64,000 bases of DNA from assembly GCA_008921705.1 (NCBI GenBank), contig VFFE01007836.1, positions 1,165,602 to 1,229,601 on the forward strand, given 5' to 3'. Positions 12,501-23,518 of this stretch are shown here, piece by piece. The stretch's first letter is position 1; each line of letters starts with the position of its first letter. The translations under genes were made by a program, and so were the position numbers. The notes below the pieces were generated by a model. The model was not told the DNA's origin. It made no database searches and saw only the letters and a program-made list of their open reading frames with translations. This DNA comes from Burhinus oedicnemus. Taxonomy: Eukaryota; Chordata; Aves; Charadriiformes; Burhinidae.

Positions 12501-14554
12501 TGGCCACAGCCACCCTGTCACAGGGCTTCAGCTTGTTCCAGGGCAGGGAGATGTTCAGTCTTTCTCATCTCCCCCATCGCTTTCAAGATACATTAGAGCG
12601 TGCATTAAGTCCCCACGAATTTAACAAGTGGTTCAGGCTGGCTTTTAAATAGCTTCCTTTTAAAAGAAATCCCTTTTTGGTTTGTTTTTTTTTTTTTTTT
12701 GTCACAGATGCAAGCATGCTGATCAGTAGGGAAAATGAAGGCCTGTCACTAAAAGCCCCGGATTATGGCATAGATAAACTATATTATGATGGACATAGAC
12801 TTGAGGTATATTTCTAAATTACTTTCAGTGGGTTTATTTTTAGAAGAGAGATATTTCAGTGCATCTTTTCTTTATTTCCACAAAGATTCAGGTCGCTTTC
12901 TGGATGGCTGGAAAAACATGCGGTATCTGTGGAAAATATGATGCTGAGAAGGAAAGGGAATATCAAATGCCCAGTGGATATTTAGCTAAAGATGCAGTGA
13001 GTTTTGGTCAGTCCTGGATCATCTCAGAAGACCCCTGTGCTGGAGGTACTAAGATTCTAACATATATCAATGTCACTGCCTTTGATTAATTAATTAATCA
13101 CATGAATAGATGATTTATATTTATTGCAGCACAATCATCTTCTTTTTCACTATTTTTGTGATTAGTGGCCATAGACTAAAAAAAAAATCTGTTTTTCCTG
13201 AGTTTGGTAGTTCACTGCAAGTTCTGATTTTGTTGCATTTTGATATCAACTTTTTATGCACTATGTAGTTACCTGGAGTTTGTGTGTTCCAGATAAAATT
13301 ATAAACTTAAAACTCCCTAAGATGGTAAGTTAGTATGAAAAGTATGTGGTTTGACTGTTGACAAAAGACATTTTATAGTTTCATTCTTTATTTCTATTCT
13401 GTTATTTCCAGGCTTTTACTTTCCTTGAAAAAAAATTTAAAATCTAGCCCTGTTATCAAACTAGAGGGCATTTGAGGTGGGAAATAGCTGTTTTCATTTC
13501 CTCAGGCTGAAGATGAATGCTTCAGCCCGGGAATGATCGCTCTTACCATCCAGGTCCTGTATAAAAACAACAACATGAAGGTATTGGTAACATTAGGGTG
13601 TACTGCATTTTGTGTGGAACCCAACGCTCTGGGCATGTGGTGGCATTTTTGGAATAAATTCTGAGATCAAGTTTCCCTGGGGGGATTGGTCCAGTAAAGC
13701 CTGGATCACAGAGGCTTAAAGCCTAAGCTACACAGCCATGGCAAGGCAGATGTGATGCCAGGCACGGTGCAGATGTGGATATACGGATGTCTAGGAGCCA
13801 CTACTGCCCCAAAATGAAGTTTGGGTAAAGTTGAGTGTCACTTGACCAAGTCTTTCACATGTATCTTTTTTGATTTGGACACCTATGTCCTACCCAGATC
13901 CTATTTGGCAAGCCTCTGTCCATGGGACAGTGCTCCACATGTGATTCTCTCACAACCTAAGCCATTGACAGAAAATCGACTCACTTCAATCAGATTAGTT
14001 TCACGTAGCTTGTGTCACTTGGTACATCCATTGGTCTTCGTTGTTGTTAATTCTACAAATTAAGTCCAAAAAGTTATTTATGTAAATTCTGTAGGTGCTT
14101 TAAGAGGATTCATGTTTTATAGCCTGTAAGCTCCAGCGCAAATTTGTCAAAATTGAGAAACCAGTTGCATTTGAGAAGAAGGCAGCAAAATGCTTCTCCG
14201 TGGAGCCAGTTCTACACTGTGTAGAAGGCTGTTCAGCCACCAGGAGTGTTCCCGTCTCCGTGGGCTTCCACTGTGTGCCAGCTGGTGAGTCTGCAGAACG
14301 GGTACTTGTGCACAGCACAACCTGTATGTCCGTCTGCGATTCTGTGAAAAACCATGAGGTTAACGGTACTAACGTGAGTACCTTGCTGTATAAAAAACCC
14401 CTCACACGATCTTTTTTTTCCTCTTTTCTCATTTACAGACTCCACTCTCAACCTGGAAGGGCAGATTAGGCTCGACCAGAAATCCGAGGACATCGTCAGC
14501 ACGGTTTCTGCTCATACGGCGTGTTCCTGCCAAGACCAGTCATGCCCGGCGTGA
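503..14554 (+). CDS. VTG3: Vitellogenin (probably VTG3), 5'-partial, 20 exons in window
   Basis: Egg-yolk precursor and large lipid-transfer protein. In birds it is made in liver under oestrogen, secreted, and cleaved in the oocyte to lipovitellins, phosvitin and C-terminal glycoproteins (family knowledge). Exons: 503-622, 717-906, 1232-1325, 2124-2309, 2510-2654, 3412-3640, 3729-3904, 4165-4509, 5090-5176, 6119-6184 (tentative), 6744-6956, 7049-7191, 8522-8660, 9336-9471, 10626-10812, 12127-12218, 12708-12805, 12886-13045, 14123-14284, 14439-14554. Splice phases agree throughout and give 1027 codons plus TGA at 14552-14554. Recognisable pieces are the lipovitellin-1 end (ADIDKIQLEIQAGSKAAS), serine-rich phosvitin, lipovitellin 2 (KLEWPKVPS, LTSPRTCDVV), vWD (KTCGICGKYDAE) and a Cys-rich tail ending CSCQDQSCPA. 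The N-terminus lies left of the window. Assignment to VTG3 rests on the short phosvitin and on the position beside CTBS. VTG1 or VTG2 is less likely. Confidence 0.9.
1779..1830. repeat. AT-rich (AAT)n-like simple repeat
   Basis: Degenerate run of AAT/AATA units (aacaataatagtaataatta and onward) in the intron after the exon at 1232-1325. Ordinary microsatellite. Confidence 0.7.
4165..5176 (+). CDS. VTG3: Phosvitin-coding exons of the vitellogenin gene
   Basis: Two phase-0 exons, 4165-4509 (115 codons) and 5090-5176 (29 codons), encode the serine-rich segment. The first opens with VANKTRR, the conserved junction after lipovitellin 1. I count about 42 serines in 144 residues, in AGC/AGT and TCC/TCT runs such as KSSSRSSSGRRSSSSVSS, interleaved with basic residues. 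Phosvitin binds metal and phosphate for the embryo once its serines are phosphorylated (known). The classical hen phosvitin of VTG2 is a little over 200 residues with more than half serine, so this one is short and diluted, as described for the third avian vitellogenin. The acceptor at 4163-4164 has a weak pyrimidine tract but keeps the frame. Confidence 0.85.
5177..6743. other. VTG3: Long vitellogenin intron(s) after phosvitin, with pyrimidine-rich stretch
   Basis: Non-coding apart from the tentative 66-nt exon at 6119-6184. A C/T-rich block of about 180 bases (near 5935-6118) leads into that exon. Other VTG genes encode the lipovitellin-2 N-terminal linker between these flanks. I see no other recognisable copy of it here. 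Confidence 0.6.
6119..6184 (+). CDS. VTG3: Tentative 22-codon vitellogenin exon (phosvitin/lipovitellin-2 linker)
   Basis: This 66-nt phase 0-0 island is framed by a strong acceptor (tctctgtcactcag) and a CCAG|GTGGGA donor. It reads TWQHREDLLPHSSSHRQLSP plus GQ and can be inserted between the exons ending at 5176 and starting at 6744 without a frame change. Its HRQ...P pattern vaguely recalls the linker of hen VTG2 after phosvitin. Without it the flanking exons also join in frame, so it could be absent or alternative. Confidence 0.5.
7192..8521. other. Vitellogenin intron, nothing recognised
   Basis: AT-rich intron between lipovitellin-2 exons. I saw no mobile element or ORF that I can support. 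Confidence 0.6.
10626..13045 (+). CDS. VTG3: von Willebrand factor D domain exons of vitellogenin
   Basis: Four exons (10626-10812, 12127-12218, 12708-12805, 12886-13045) encode the vWD module near the C-terminus. It opens with ARCSVFQNTITTFNGVEFNY, carries NCYHVLVQDCS, and ends with the diagnostic KTCGICGKYDAE and a conserved YLAKDAVSFGQSW. Key cysteines line up with those of hen VTG2. The domain is released as a C-terminal yolk glycoprotein in birds (known of the family). Splice phases are 1-2, 2-1, 1-0 and 0-1. No disruption is seen. Confidence 0.9.
11110..11420 (-). mobile_element. Possible ancient CR1 fragment in vitellogenin intron
   Basis: A stretch beginning attgtaatcatttagtctgg and continuing with CTCC-like text resembles the inverted 3' region of old CR1 copies (AATCATCTAGTCTGACCTCC-type). 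It is highly diverged, and its boundaries are approximate. Confidence 0.4.
13046..14122. other. Vitellogenin intron, nothing recognised
   Basis: Intron between the vWD exon and the first C-terminal Cys-rich exon. No element or additional exon could be supported. Confidence 0.6.
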
Positions 14555-14741
14555 CACCCCGCTTCACAGGATCCCCTCGTTTCCGGGTGTCCGCGCCAGC
14601 CCGGACGGCCTGCGACCCGCAGACACGGCTGGTTTGGGCAGTCAGGATAAGGCCCTGTCCCCTTCAGGGGAGCCTTTTTTCTCTCGTTATTTTGAGATCT
14701 TGGAAACAATTCTGGACACCTTTTGCCGGGTTTGATCTCTT

Positions 14742-14747
14742 AATAAA
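14742..14747 (+). terminator. VTG3: Poly(A) signal AATAAA of the vitellogenin gene
   Basis: The only AATAAA after the TGA at 14552-14554, giving a 3' UTR of about 200 nt. It lies only about 280 bases before the CTBS start codon, at the edge of the CpG island. Confidence 0.75.
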
Positions 14748-14789
14748 CCGTTGCTCTGTAAAAGCGGTCAGTCAAGATCATTTCTCTCT

Positions 14790-15300
14790 GGACGAGGGGT
14801 TCCCCGAAGTCGGGCCTGCCCGGGGTGCCCTGTGCCGCCCACGGACACACCACCGGCAAGGCTCCGCCCCGGCCCTCACACCGGGAGGCCGCCCCGGCCT
14901 CACGCCCGGTCCCTCGGCGGGGACGCAGCGGCGTCTCCCCGGGCGGGCCGCGGGGCGGAGCTGCGCGGCCGGGCCGGCCCCCGCCGCGCCCCGCCCGCCG
15001 GTCCCGATGCGGAAGCGGCGACCCGCCATGGGGCGGCCGTGGGGCCGGTGGCTGCTGCCGCTCGGCCTCCTGCAGCTGCTGGGCGGCCCTGCCGCCGATG
15101 CGTGCCCCTGCCAGGACCCGCGGCTTTGCCACCCCGTCACGGGCACCAGCGGCTTCGAGGTGTGGGTCCCCCGGAGGGCTCTGGGCGCCCCCAGCCCAGC
15201 CCGGCGGCTGTGGGCCCCGGGGCGTGCCGAGGGCCGGGGAGAGGCGCGGCGCTGGCGGCCGGCGGGGAAGGCCGGTCCCGGGGCGGCGTGCGCGGTTAGC
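14790..15300 (+). promoter_or_regulatory. CTBS: CpG-island promoter of CTBS
   Basis: Abrupt change to very GC- and CpG-rich sequence covering the 5' UTR, exon 1 and the start of intron 1 of CTBS, in an otherwise AT-rich window. Typical of a broadly expressed gene promoter. No TATA box is evident. The transcription start cannot be fixed from sequence alone. Confidence 0.75.
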
Positions 15301-18300
15301 AGCATGTTAAACACACCGTGCGCCGCTGCCTTGTTTTAATTGCCCGCATGAGAGGCGAGCAGGTTTTTAAAAAGTAGGTGCGTGTGATTTAGAGGGAAAT
15401 GGCAGAGTTGTGAGTGTGTGGTGTCGCAGACTGCTGTCCCCTGGGCCACCGCTCGCAGCCCCGGGAAGGTGTTGGCGCAAGCTCGCCAGGTGCAGAGAAG
15501 CAACCACAAGTCATGTACCTTTTTAAGAGGCATGTGGAAAATAATCATCCTGCTGAGAAGTGCTTGGAGCTAATGGAGGGTGCTTTTTACCCCTTTCCCA
15601 GGTCTTCGTGTTCGATGTGGGGAAGGAAACCTGGAAATCCTATGACTGGTCAAAAATCACAACTGTGGCAGCTTTTGGAAAGTACGATCCTGAGCTCATG
15701 TGCTATGCTCACTCTAAGGGCTCCAGGATAGTACTGAAAGGTTGGTTACATTGTGAAAATGTGGATATTTATGTGATACGTGAATAAGAACATAATGTAC
15801 AGAGGGCTGTAATACCTTGGCATTTCACATTTACTTGTATGCAAAGTATTAAAAATCACTAAGAAGATTAATTAATAAGGGGATAATGCACGCTGAACTG
15901 TAATACCTTGACATTTTGCACGTGCTGGTATGCAGGATATTAAAAAGAAAAACAGCAGTGGCTTCTGCCACAGCAATAGCAAAACCATTTTGGTGACAGG
16001 TAAATAAAAGTTCTGTTACAGGGAACATCATGGCTACGGTGACGCAGGGAGGAAGGGAGGAAAGGAGGAGCCTGTAGTAGATACCTGTTTGGGTCTGTGT
16101 TCTGGGTGTTACATGCAGAACCCAAAAGACAGGGTAAGGGAATGGACTGCAAGTAATTTTTAGTATTTTTCACTTAAATCAATCCCTCTGTAGTAGGAAG
16201 TGGTTGAGTTTTGAAACGTGAATACTTGGGAGCTCTGTGTAGGTACAAATGCTGATTAGAAAGACAAAGTCCATCTTGTTGATCTGTGCTTACATGCTGT
16301 TATCAGGTTTGGCTCTGTTGAGGCAAAAATGTTATCCAAGACCAATTGTGGAAAACAACAAGGTTAAATGTAAAAGTATGTTTATTGAAACAGTAAGGCA
16401 CAGTCCCTCTGGCTGCCTGGAAATACTGGAAGTAAATTGACTTCAAGAAAGCAAGTTTACAGTGGCTAAAAAGTATTAAGCAAGGAGATTAAAATGATGG
16501 GAAAAAAGTCCAAAAGGAACTTAATTTTAAACACTGCCGTCTCAAAGAATCTTGGTAAGCTCTTTTGTGGTGGGTTCTCAAAATTACGCTTGGGGAAAAA
16601 AGTATTTTACCAGTATGGGTGTAGGGAGTTTTTAGTTTGTGGCTATGTTAGTTGGTTTAGTAAAGACAAACCTTTCCTCCTTACTATTACTGTGGTGCAA
16701 ATACATGTTAACTCTTGAAGGCCTCTTGTCTAGGTGATGTACCTCTTAAGGAAATTGTTGATCCTGCTAAAAGAGCGGCATGGATATCCCAACAGGTGGA
16801 CCTTGCAAAAAGGCAGTATATGGATGGAATTAACATAGATATAGAACAAGAAGTTAATGAAACCTCCCCTGAGTATTATGCATTAACAGAGCTTGTTAAA
16901 GAAACTACAGATGCTTTTCACAGAGAAATTCCAGGATCACAGGTAATAATAATGTTCTTTATACAAACAAAGTTTAACTTTACGAAATGCAGGTATTTTT
17001 GAGAATGCTGTTTAGCATATGAATATGAAGATCTAAAGCATATTCTCATGAATCATTAATTATGAATGTTAGCTATGATATGCTATCATAAGAATCACTC
17101 TTTTTGACCTACATGCGTTTAAATGGAAGAAGGGTTTCACTGAGATTTGTAGATGCAATGTTATTGCCATGTGTGAGCTGGCAGTTACCAGTATGGCTTA
17201 ATGAATCTTTGGAAGTAGGGCAAATACAGGCTTCTGGTGCAAAAGCTTGACAATGTTTTGGTAAACATCACTAAAGTTTTAAGGATTTGCAACATGCTTC
17301 ATATTTTTGATCAGATGGTTTTCATGTTGTACGTTCATTTATTTGGTGTTTTGAATTCACTAGTAAGGGCACTCTGTTTATTATCTAATGTTTATCAGCT
17401 GAGCAGCTTCTCCTATAGTTCAATAGTATCACCGTGTGTTAAACACTGTGCAACATTTGGGAAATACCGTCTTTAGAAGTTACAGCTTTTTTTAAAGAGA
17501 AAACCGGAGTGCCTAAGTGCCATACACTATACTAACTTGTGCATTTTTCCTTCAGGTAACTTTTGATGTGGCTTGGTCTCCACCATGCATAGATAAAAGG
17601 TGCTACAACTACACTGGGATTGCAGATGCATGTGACTTCTTATTTGTGATGTCATATGACGAACAGAGCCAGATCTGGACGGACTGTATTGCAAAAGCCA
17701 ATGCTCCTTACCTGCAGACTTTAGTTGGTGAGAATAAAATGCCTCCCCAGGAGTCAGAACATTTCCATTTGTTCACATGAATAGATAAAAAAGATTGCTG
17801 TTTCTTAGACAAGTTTTTTGTTTGCATTAAGGCTTTCAAGTGTGCTCAAATATGTGTTGTCCTAATGTGAAAATAGCATCTCCGATCCTTATGACACTAC
17901 AGATAGACCTTTAGCAGCTGTGCATTGTTACTTGTAAAGTAATTGTCTAGCCCTCATGATTGTGAAGAACACTTCTAGAGTGACAAACGGCAGCAAAAGC
18001 AATGGTGTCTGCCTGGGCTCGCAAAGAACCTGAAACATTTTTGTCTCATCCTTGTAAACTGCTGCTACAAGCAGCTGGTTTTAAGCGTGAGCAACTAGAG
18101 CAGTTATTAGGATCTGAATGGAGCAAGCATAGGAGTATACAGGTGGGAAGTAAAGAAGAGCTTGCACCTTAGCCTCTGTCTGGGGATCATGCAAGTCCTA
18201 TATTGGCTCTGGCTCTAAAAAGCATGGGAAAACACAGTAATGCATCTTAATTTTTTTTTTCTTTCAAAACTAGGATACGAAGAGTACATTAGTATGGGCA

Positions 18301-20409
18301 TTGATCCTAAGAAGCTTGTGATGGGCGTCCCCTGGTATGGCTATGACTATGTCTGCCAAAACCTATCTAAGGTGAGATGAAGATTATTCATTTGCAATCA
18401 TACTGTTATTTTTTTTCCTTGGAAAGAGCCAGCTAGATTTGGGTGATCCTGTTTTTGGATTAGGAAATACTGTGGTCTGATGGATAAGAGCATAAAGCTG
18501 GAACTCAAGACAGAGACTTTTGCTTGGCTGATAACTGATGAGCAGTGTGTTACCAAACAAGGTGTTTTATCTTTCCCTAGGCAACCTGAACCCCATGATA
18601 CCCAAGCACCATGTTTCACTAAGGAGCTATAGATGTTATCTGTATGAGAAAAGATGATGTCCAAAAGCACTACAAAACTTGCATTTGCCTTCTCAACATA
18701 GTCACTAAGCTCACTGTTTAAAGACTTAAGTGCAACAAACCATAGCAAACCTATGACTGTTAAAGTATAGCAGTTTATGGATAAATCATGGAGTCTCAAA
18801 TGTTATACTTATGAAAAATATAAGAGTGAATTAAAAATGGAAAAGGTAATACAACTGTATAAATTGAGTGATGTTCATCCAATCCTGTATTAATAGAGAG
18901 TAAACAAAATTTAACTATTTTAATTTACTTCTGTTTACAGATACTTGAAGATTTGGGATTTTTGAGACCCCAGTGTGTTTTGTGACTTTGTTCTTGGCTG
19001 TACTGCTGTTTTGGAGTTCAGTAAATCTATGTAATGTGAAAGTTGTGCCTTCTGCTTTTTTTTCCAGGATCATGTTTGTTCCCTTTCCAAAGTACCTTTC
19101 CGTGGGGCTCCTTGTAGTGATGCTGCAGGGCGTCAGGTCCCCTATGGAGCAATAATGAAGCAGGTGAACAGTTCTCTTTCAGGGGTGCTGTGGGATGAGG
19201 TACAGAAATCTCCATTCTATGAATACAAGGTAAGTGTCTCTTTATAAGAGACTATGTTGTGGAGTAAACGTTCGTGAACCATAGGTCTTTGATTATGAAG
19301 TTTTCAGGGTTAGGTTCTTCCATTTGTGTTTTCTACTTTTTCATGTAGTAAAGGATGGCTGGATATCCATACCTCAAATTTCTAGTCTGAAATAGGGGTG
19401 CAGTGATTGAAGACTACAGGAGTAATAAAGATCTTTATTACTTTGCAGTTTTCTTGAGACATTGTACCATGTCAAAAAGGACGTTTTGGCATAAAGAAAT
19501 CCTATAGCTCCATCCTTCACTGTTACAGTTACTTAAATGAGTTGATGGCTAATTTAAACCAAAACAGATTCTGAGATGCTCTTAAGTTTTTCTAACCCAG
19601 TGACTTGCATGCATGTTCTCTTCTGCATTTGGTTTCTACATAGACATAGTGAAAGAGTCCACGAATGATTATGCTTACATGAACAACATAGTGTATGCAT
19701 TTCGTCTTGTTTCTTTAGGCATAATTTTAAGTTTCCCATGTAGATGATTAAAAGGTGTTGTAAGCAATGACCAGGTCAAAGCAACATAACTTTGAAAAAA
19801 TTTTATAACCTCCTCTAAAACTGCTGAAAAAACCACTTAATCTCTAACTAAATTGACCTGTTAGGTTAGATAGTGTATCTGAGATTTTAGCTGTATCTTA
19901 AAAAAATATTAAAATACAAATTAGCTGAATATTTTAATCTAACTTCAGCTAAAATGTATCACTGTTTTCTAACTTAGATTCTGCAAGTAAAAAAATAGCC
20001 AACTATTTGACTTAAAATTTTTAATTGTCCTATGTGAAAAATAATTTGTAAATCAGCAAAGTATCATTAGGTAAATCTACATAGCTTGTATATCTGAGTT
20101 TTTAATTGTACTTTTCACTTCATTCAACATCAAAACACAATGAACTTTAATGTGTCATGTTTATATAGATAGGTAGATACTGACGCTAGTGTTTAAATGT
20201 TTTTCTAGGATTCTCGTGGTCACTTCCACCAAGTATGGTATGATGACCCCCGCAGCATCTCTCTAAAAGCAGCATATGTGAAGAATCGAGGTTTAAGGGG
20301 CGTTGGCATGTGGAATGGAAATAGTCTTGACTATTCCAGGGAAGCTGTAGCTGAGCAACAAACTGAAGCAATGTGGCAAGCCCTGACACCGTGGCTTATA
20401 CTGTCATAG
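15028..20409 (+). CDS. CTBS: Di-N-acetylchitobiase (CTBS), complete, 7 exons
   Basis: Lysosomal glycoside hydrolase family 18 enzyme. It splits the reducing-end GlcNAc of chitobiose cores during breakdown of Asn-linked glycans (known). Exons: 15028-15159, 15602-15740, 16734-16942, 17556-17727, 18274-18371, 19068-19229, 20209-20409; 370 residues plus TAG, against about 385 in human. Residues 1-25 form a Leu-rich signal peptide, followed by CPCQDPRLC. The GH18 active-site motif DGINIDIEQ lies at about 121-129, with Glu128 as the expected proton donor. FVMSYDEQSQIW and GVPWYGYDY are further conserved strands, and the C-terminus has GMWN and QQTEAMW. Close identity to the human protein extends through every exon. 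The start ATG at 15028 has a strong Kozak context (cccgccATGg). An in-frame ATG at 15007 would add seven basic residues. Confidence 0.96.
15792..15946. repeat. Two diverged 64-bp direct repeats in a CTBS intron
   Basis: Copies at 15792-15855 and 15883-15946 share ataatg, ctgtaatacctt(g), the catttt/tatgca core and a tattaaaaa end, separated by 27 bases. Looks like a local segmental duplication in intron 2. Confidence 0.75.
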
Positions 20410-21365
20410 ACTTTGACTTTATATACATGATTACAAAAACTTTGAGAACTAACCAAATTCATCTTGTTATTTTGTATGCAAAGCCATATTTTCTTTCTTC
20501 AAAAAGTTCCAGTGTTGCTTTAGCAGCGTGTTTGTTTGGGTTTTTTTTTTTTTAAAGACTGCTCATCTTTTTCATTTTTCACAACTACAGTAAGTTGATT
20601 AAAGCTTGAACCCAGTGTGTATCTGGTAACAAGTAAGACCAAGTGGTGGATTTACAGGGGCAGTCTAATAATGAACCTTTGCTAAGGCTGCCTGTTCATT
20701 CTGGGGTTGCATGGTGCTGTCTCAGCTTTCTGATTTCCCACCCCAACCTATATTTTAGCTAAGTCACTCTTGAATCAGATTAAACACAGAATACTGGAGA
20801 GAGAGATCGTTGCTTACATGCAACTTGGTGAAGCTTGTGCTTGTACTTGGTTACTCTTCCAGAGATTAAAATATTTATAGACTGAAAAGATTACGTAACA
20901 TGAAGTAGCTGACATTAAGATTTTTATCACACTTGTTAAAAAGGAATATTCAATAAACTCCAGTTTCACCATGTTTATGTATCATGTAAATTCCTTAGTT
21001 TCAAAAGCCAAAAATCTTGGACCTTATCGTAAAGAGGGAACATTAATATGGAGAGGACTTGGATGATGTTTTCTTCCATTTCAAGCTTCTTTACATCCCG
21101 AAGACTAGAACTCAGAAGCTTATTTAATGAACTGCATATGTATTTTTCCACACACTTTAAAATTCATTCAGTAGCCTGTTGTTTGTTTTTATGTGGTGTT
21201 GCCTGTGAGATAATATGAGGTTATATTTTCTTTCTAGTTTGTATTTTTCATAAAATAATTTGCCTAGAGAAATTGTGTAACTTTTTAAAATATCTGTAGT
21301 GATGGAAAGATTGACTGGTGTTTACAGGATTTATTTTGTTAAATAAAATGCTGTCTTCACTAAGG
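20410..21365 (+). terminator. CTBS: CTBS 3' UTR with two poly(A) signals
   Basis: After TAG at 20407-20409 there are AATAAA hexamers at 20952-20957 and 21342-21347. The second is followed by GT-rich sequence (ggttggtagtgttgtctgtt), the usual downstream element, and is probably the main site. The UTR would then be about 0.95 kb. Confidence 0.7.
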
Positions 21366-23518
21366 TTGGTAGTGTTGTCTGTTTATGATTTACTTGTTCC
21401 ACAGCTTACAGCCCACACTGCTTCTCAGAACTGTTTCACAACCAGATTAAAGTGCAGCTGTGCCCTGCTTAAGTGACTCCATTAATTAAACAATTTAATA
21501 AATTAGATATATGTAGTCAGTTGTGGGGGTTTGGTTGGTTGGTTGGTTTGGTTTTTTCCCTTGCTAAATAGTTACTGGGATAATGGCTAGTGAGGGGAAG
21601 ATTAGAAGACTTCATATGAGTGTCTGACTGCTTGATACTACAGGTCATGGAAAGCAGAAGGTGAAGTCTCTGTTCTCACATAAAGAAAAAAATTCCCTTG
21701 GAACATCAGAGGGCTCTTCACTAGAATTCCAGTCTGCAGGTTTTAGGAGAAACCGATAAATTTATTTCACATATAGATATTTCAGAGTTTGTATTACTGT
21801 TTATATTCATATGCTAAAATACTGTGAGATAGGTATTTGTGAAATTGAGAGGTCTTCCAGAGCGGATATCTGACCTACAAAATCCTAACTGAAGGCCAGG
21901 TGACTTTTATTATAAAACTCTCCTGTCAAGAATCATGAGTTGATTTTTTTTTTTTTTTTAATTTAGATTCAGGTTTTCCAGTTGCCTGCTGTTGTGTCTT
22001 AAATAAGACACAATTCTGAAATACAGGATGTAGGGTTCAATCCTGAATTGAGCAAAAGTGGTTGTAGTTTTAATAATTTAATACTTTAGCACTAAAATCT
22101 TTGTTAAATCCTATCTTCAAGAAAATAAATTGGATAATGGGTGGTTTGACTCAAGACACTTGGAAGTTAGTCCTTTTGAGAGTTGCATAATTTTCTTACT
22201 GTATTTCCCATGAGTGTTATACTTCCAGTAATAAATACAGCCTTGTCAGCTTTTTAGCTAACGTTAATTCCTACCATGTTATTGTTCTGCTTAACGTAAT
22301 AACATCTAGTACTGCAAAGAGGAGAGCTACAAAAAATTACCATCAAGAAGAGGTTTCTGATTACTCTTTCAGAGAATGGCTATCTAAGCACATGCATGAG
22401 CTCGAACTTAAAGAAAAACAGGGTCTGCAATACTGTAAGTTGGACCAGGATCATCATTACAGCTTGTCCAAGACAGCTTGCTGCTTCCACTAACTACAGA
22501 AGGTTTTATGTCCACATGGCTTTCCTAGTAAGAGAGGGAACAAAACTGACTAGATATGAAATAAGGTGAGATTATCTGAGATTTTGTTCATATTTCATAA
22601 TAATATGGTAATAATACATTGGTAATTTCTAGATAGGCATACTTATAATGACAAAAATATACTTTAGTAAAGAGCTAAATAAAGGATTACTGTTGCTGTA
22701 GTTCAAGAGAAGATGTATTTTAATAATTTTCAAAAAATGTAATGTGTGTGCCTGAAAATAAGCACAGGAGGCTATAGATTAGAGGTCTATTTGCTTAGTG
22801 GGTATTTTGTTAATGAAAGAACATCAGCATACCAATGTGATGTTGCACAATTCACTAATTTGCACTTTTAAAATAACTTGGCTTTGTTTTAAACATGTTA
22901 CTAGGTTAAACTGTATGTTTAAGTAGCTGACTAATGTTGTTATAAGATTAAAAAGAAGTGAGCTGCAATACCTCAGTAGCCTAGTATACAAATTTCACAA
23001 CATTTGTATAGTTGATGTCTTTTTACAAGATAACTTCAAGAACATACAAACAAATGCTCTGAAACTCTGAGCATCTATATACGTTATAGAGCTTCTGTAG
23101 ACTTTATGGATGATAAAGTCATGTCATCCTCTTAAACGCCTGATTTTCTGGACTGGAGAATTAAAGCTGAATGAATCTTCTTCTGTATCAGCTCCGCTCT
23201 CAGTGCTCGTAAATCAGATGCTGCCTGCTTTCTCATCTGCAGAAGAACCAGTAATTTAAGCAATGGCAATTTAAGGAAGTTTTTGGAGTTAACATGCATA
23301 TGGATTTATATAACCAAGATTGAATTTTATACAGGATGGCTGAATACAGGATACATCTGTCACCTTTAAAATTTTAGATGTCTAATTAGGTAGCCTAGTT
23401 CTAGCACTGCTTTCTTCTGTACTTCGCCTTGCTGTTTTTTAAGCAACTGTGAAATTCAATGTTCTTTCCACCCCCTGCCATACAATGGAGGAGGCATAAT
23501 GCGTATATCCATCCTGGA
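21366..23518. other. CTBS-SPATA1 intergenic, nothing coding seen
   Basis: AT-rich spacer. Only a short (GGTT)n-like run (21527-21555) and a T-run near 21946 stand out. Confidence 0.6.

Noticed and set aside
14521..15339. Long overlapping open frames on both strands in the GC-rich CTBS promoter
   Set aside because: They are products of high GC content (few stops) over the CpG island. Composition is Ala/Pro/Gly/Arg-rich and only the CTBS exon-1 frame has family similarity.
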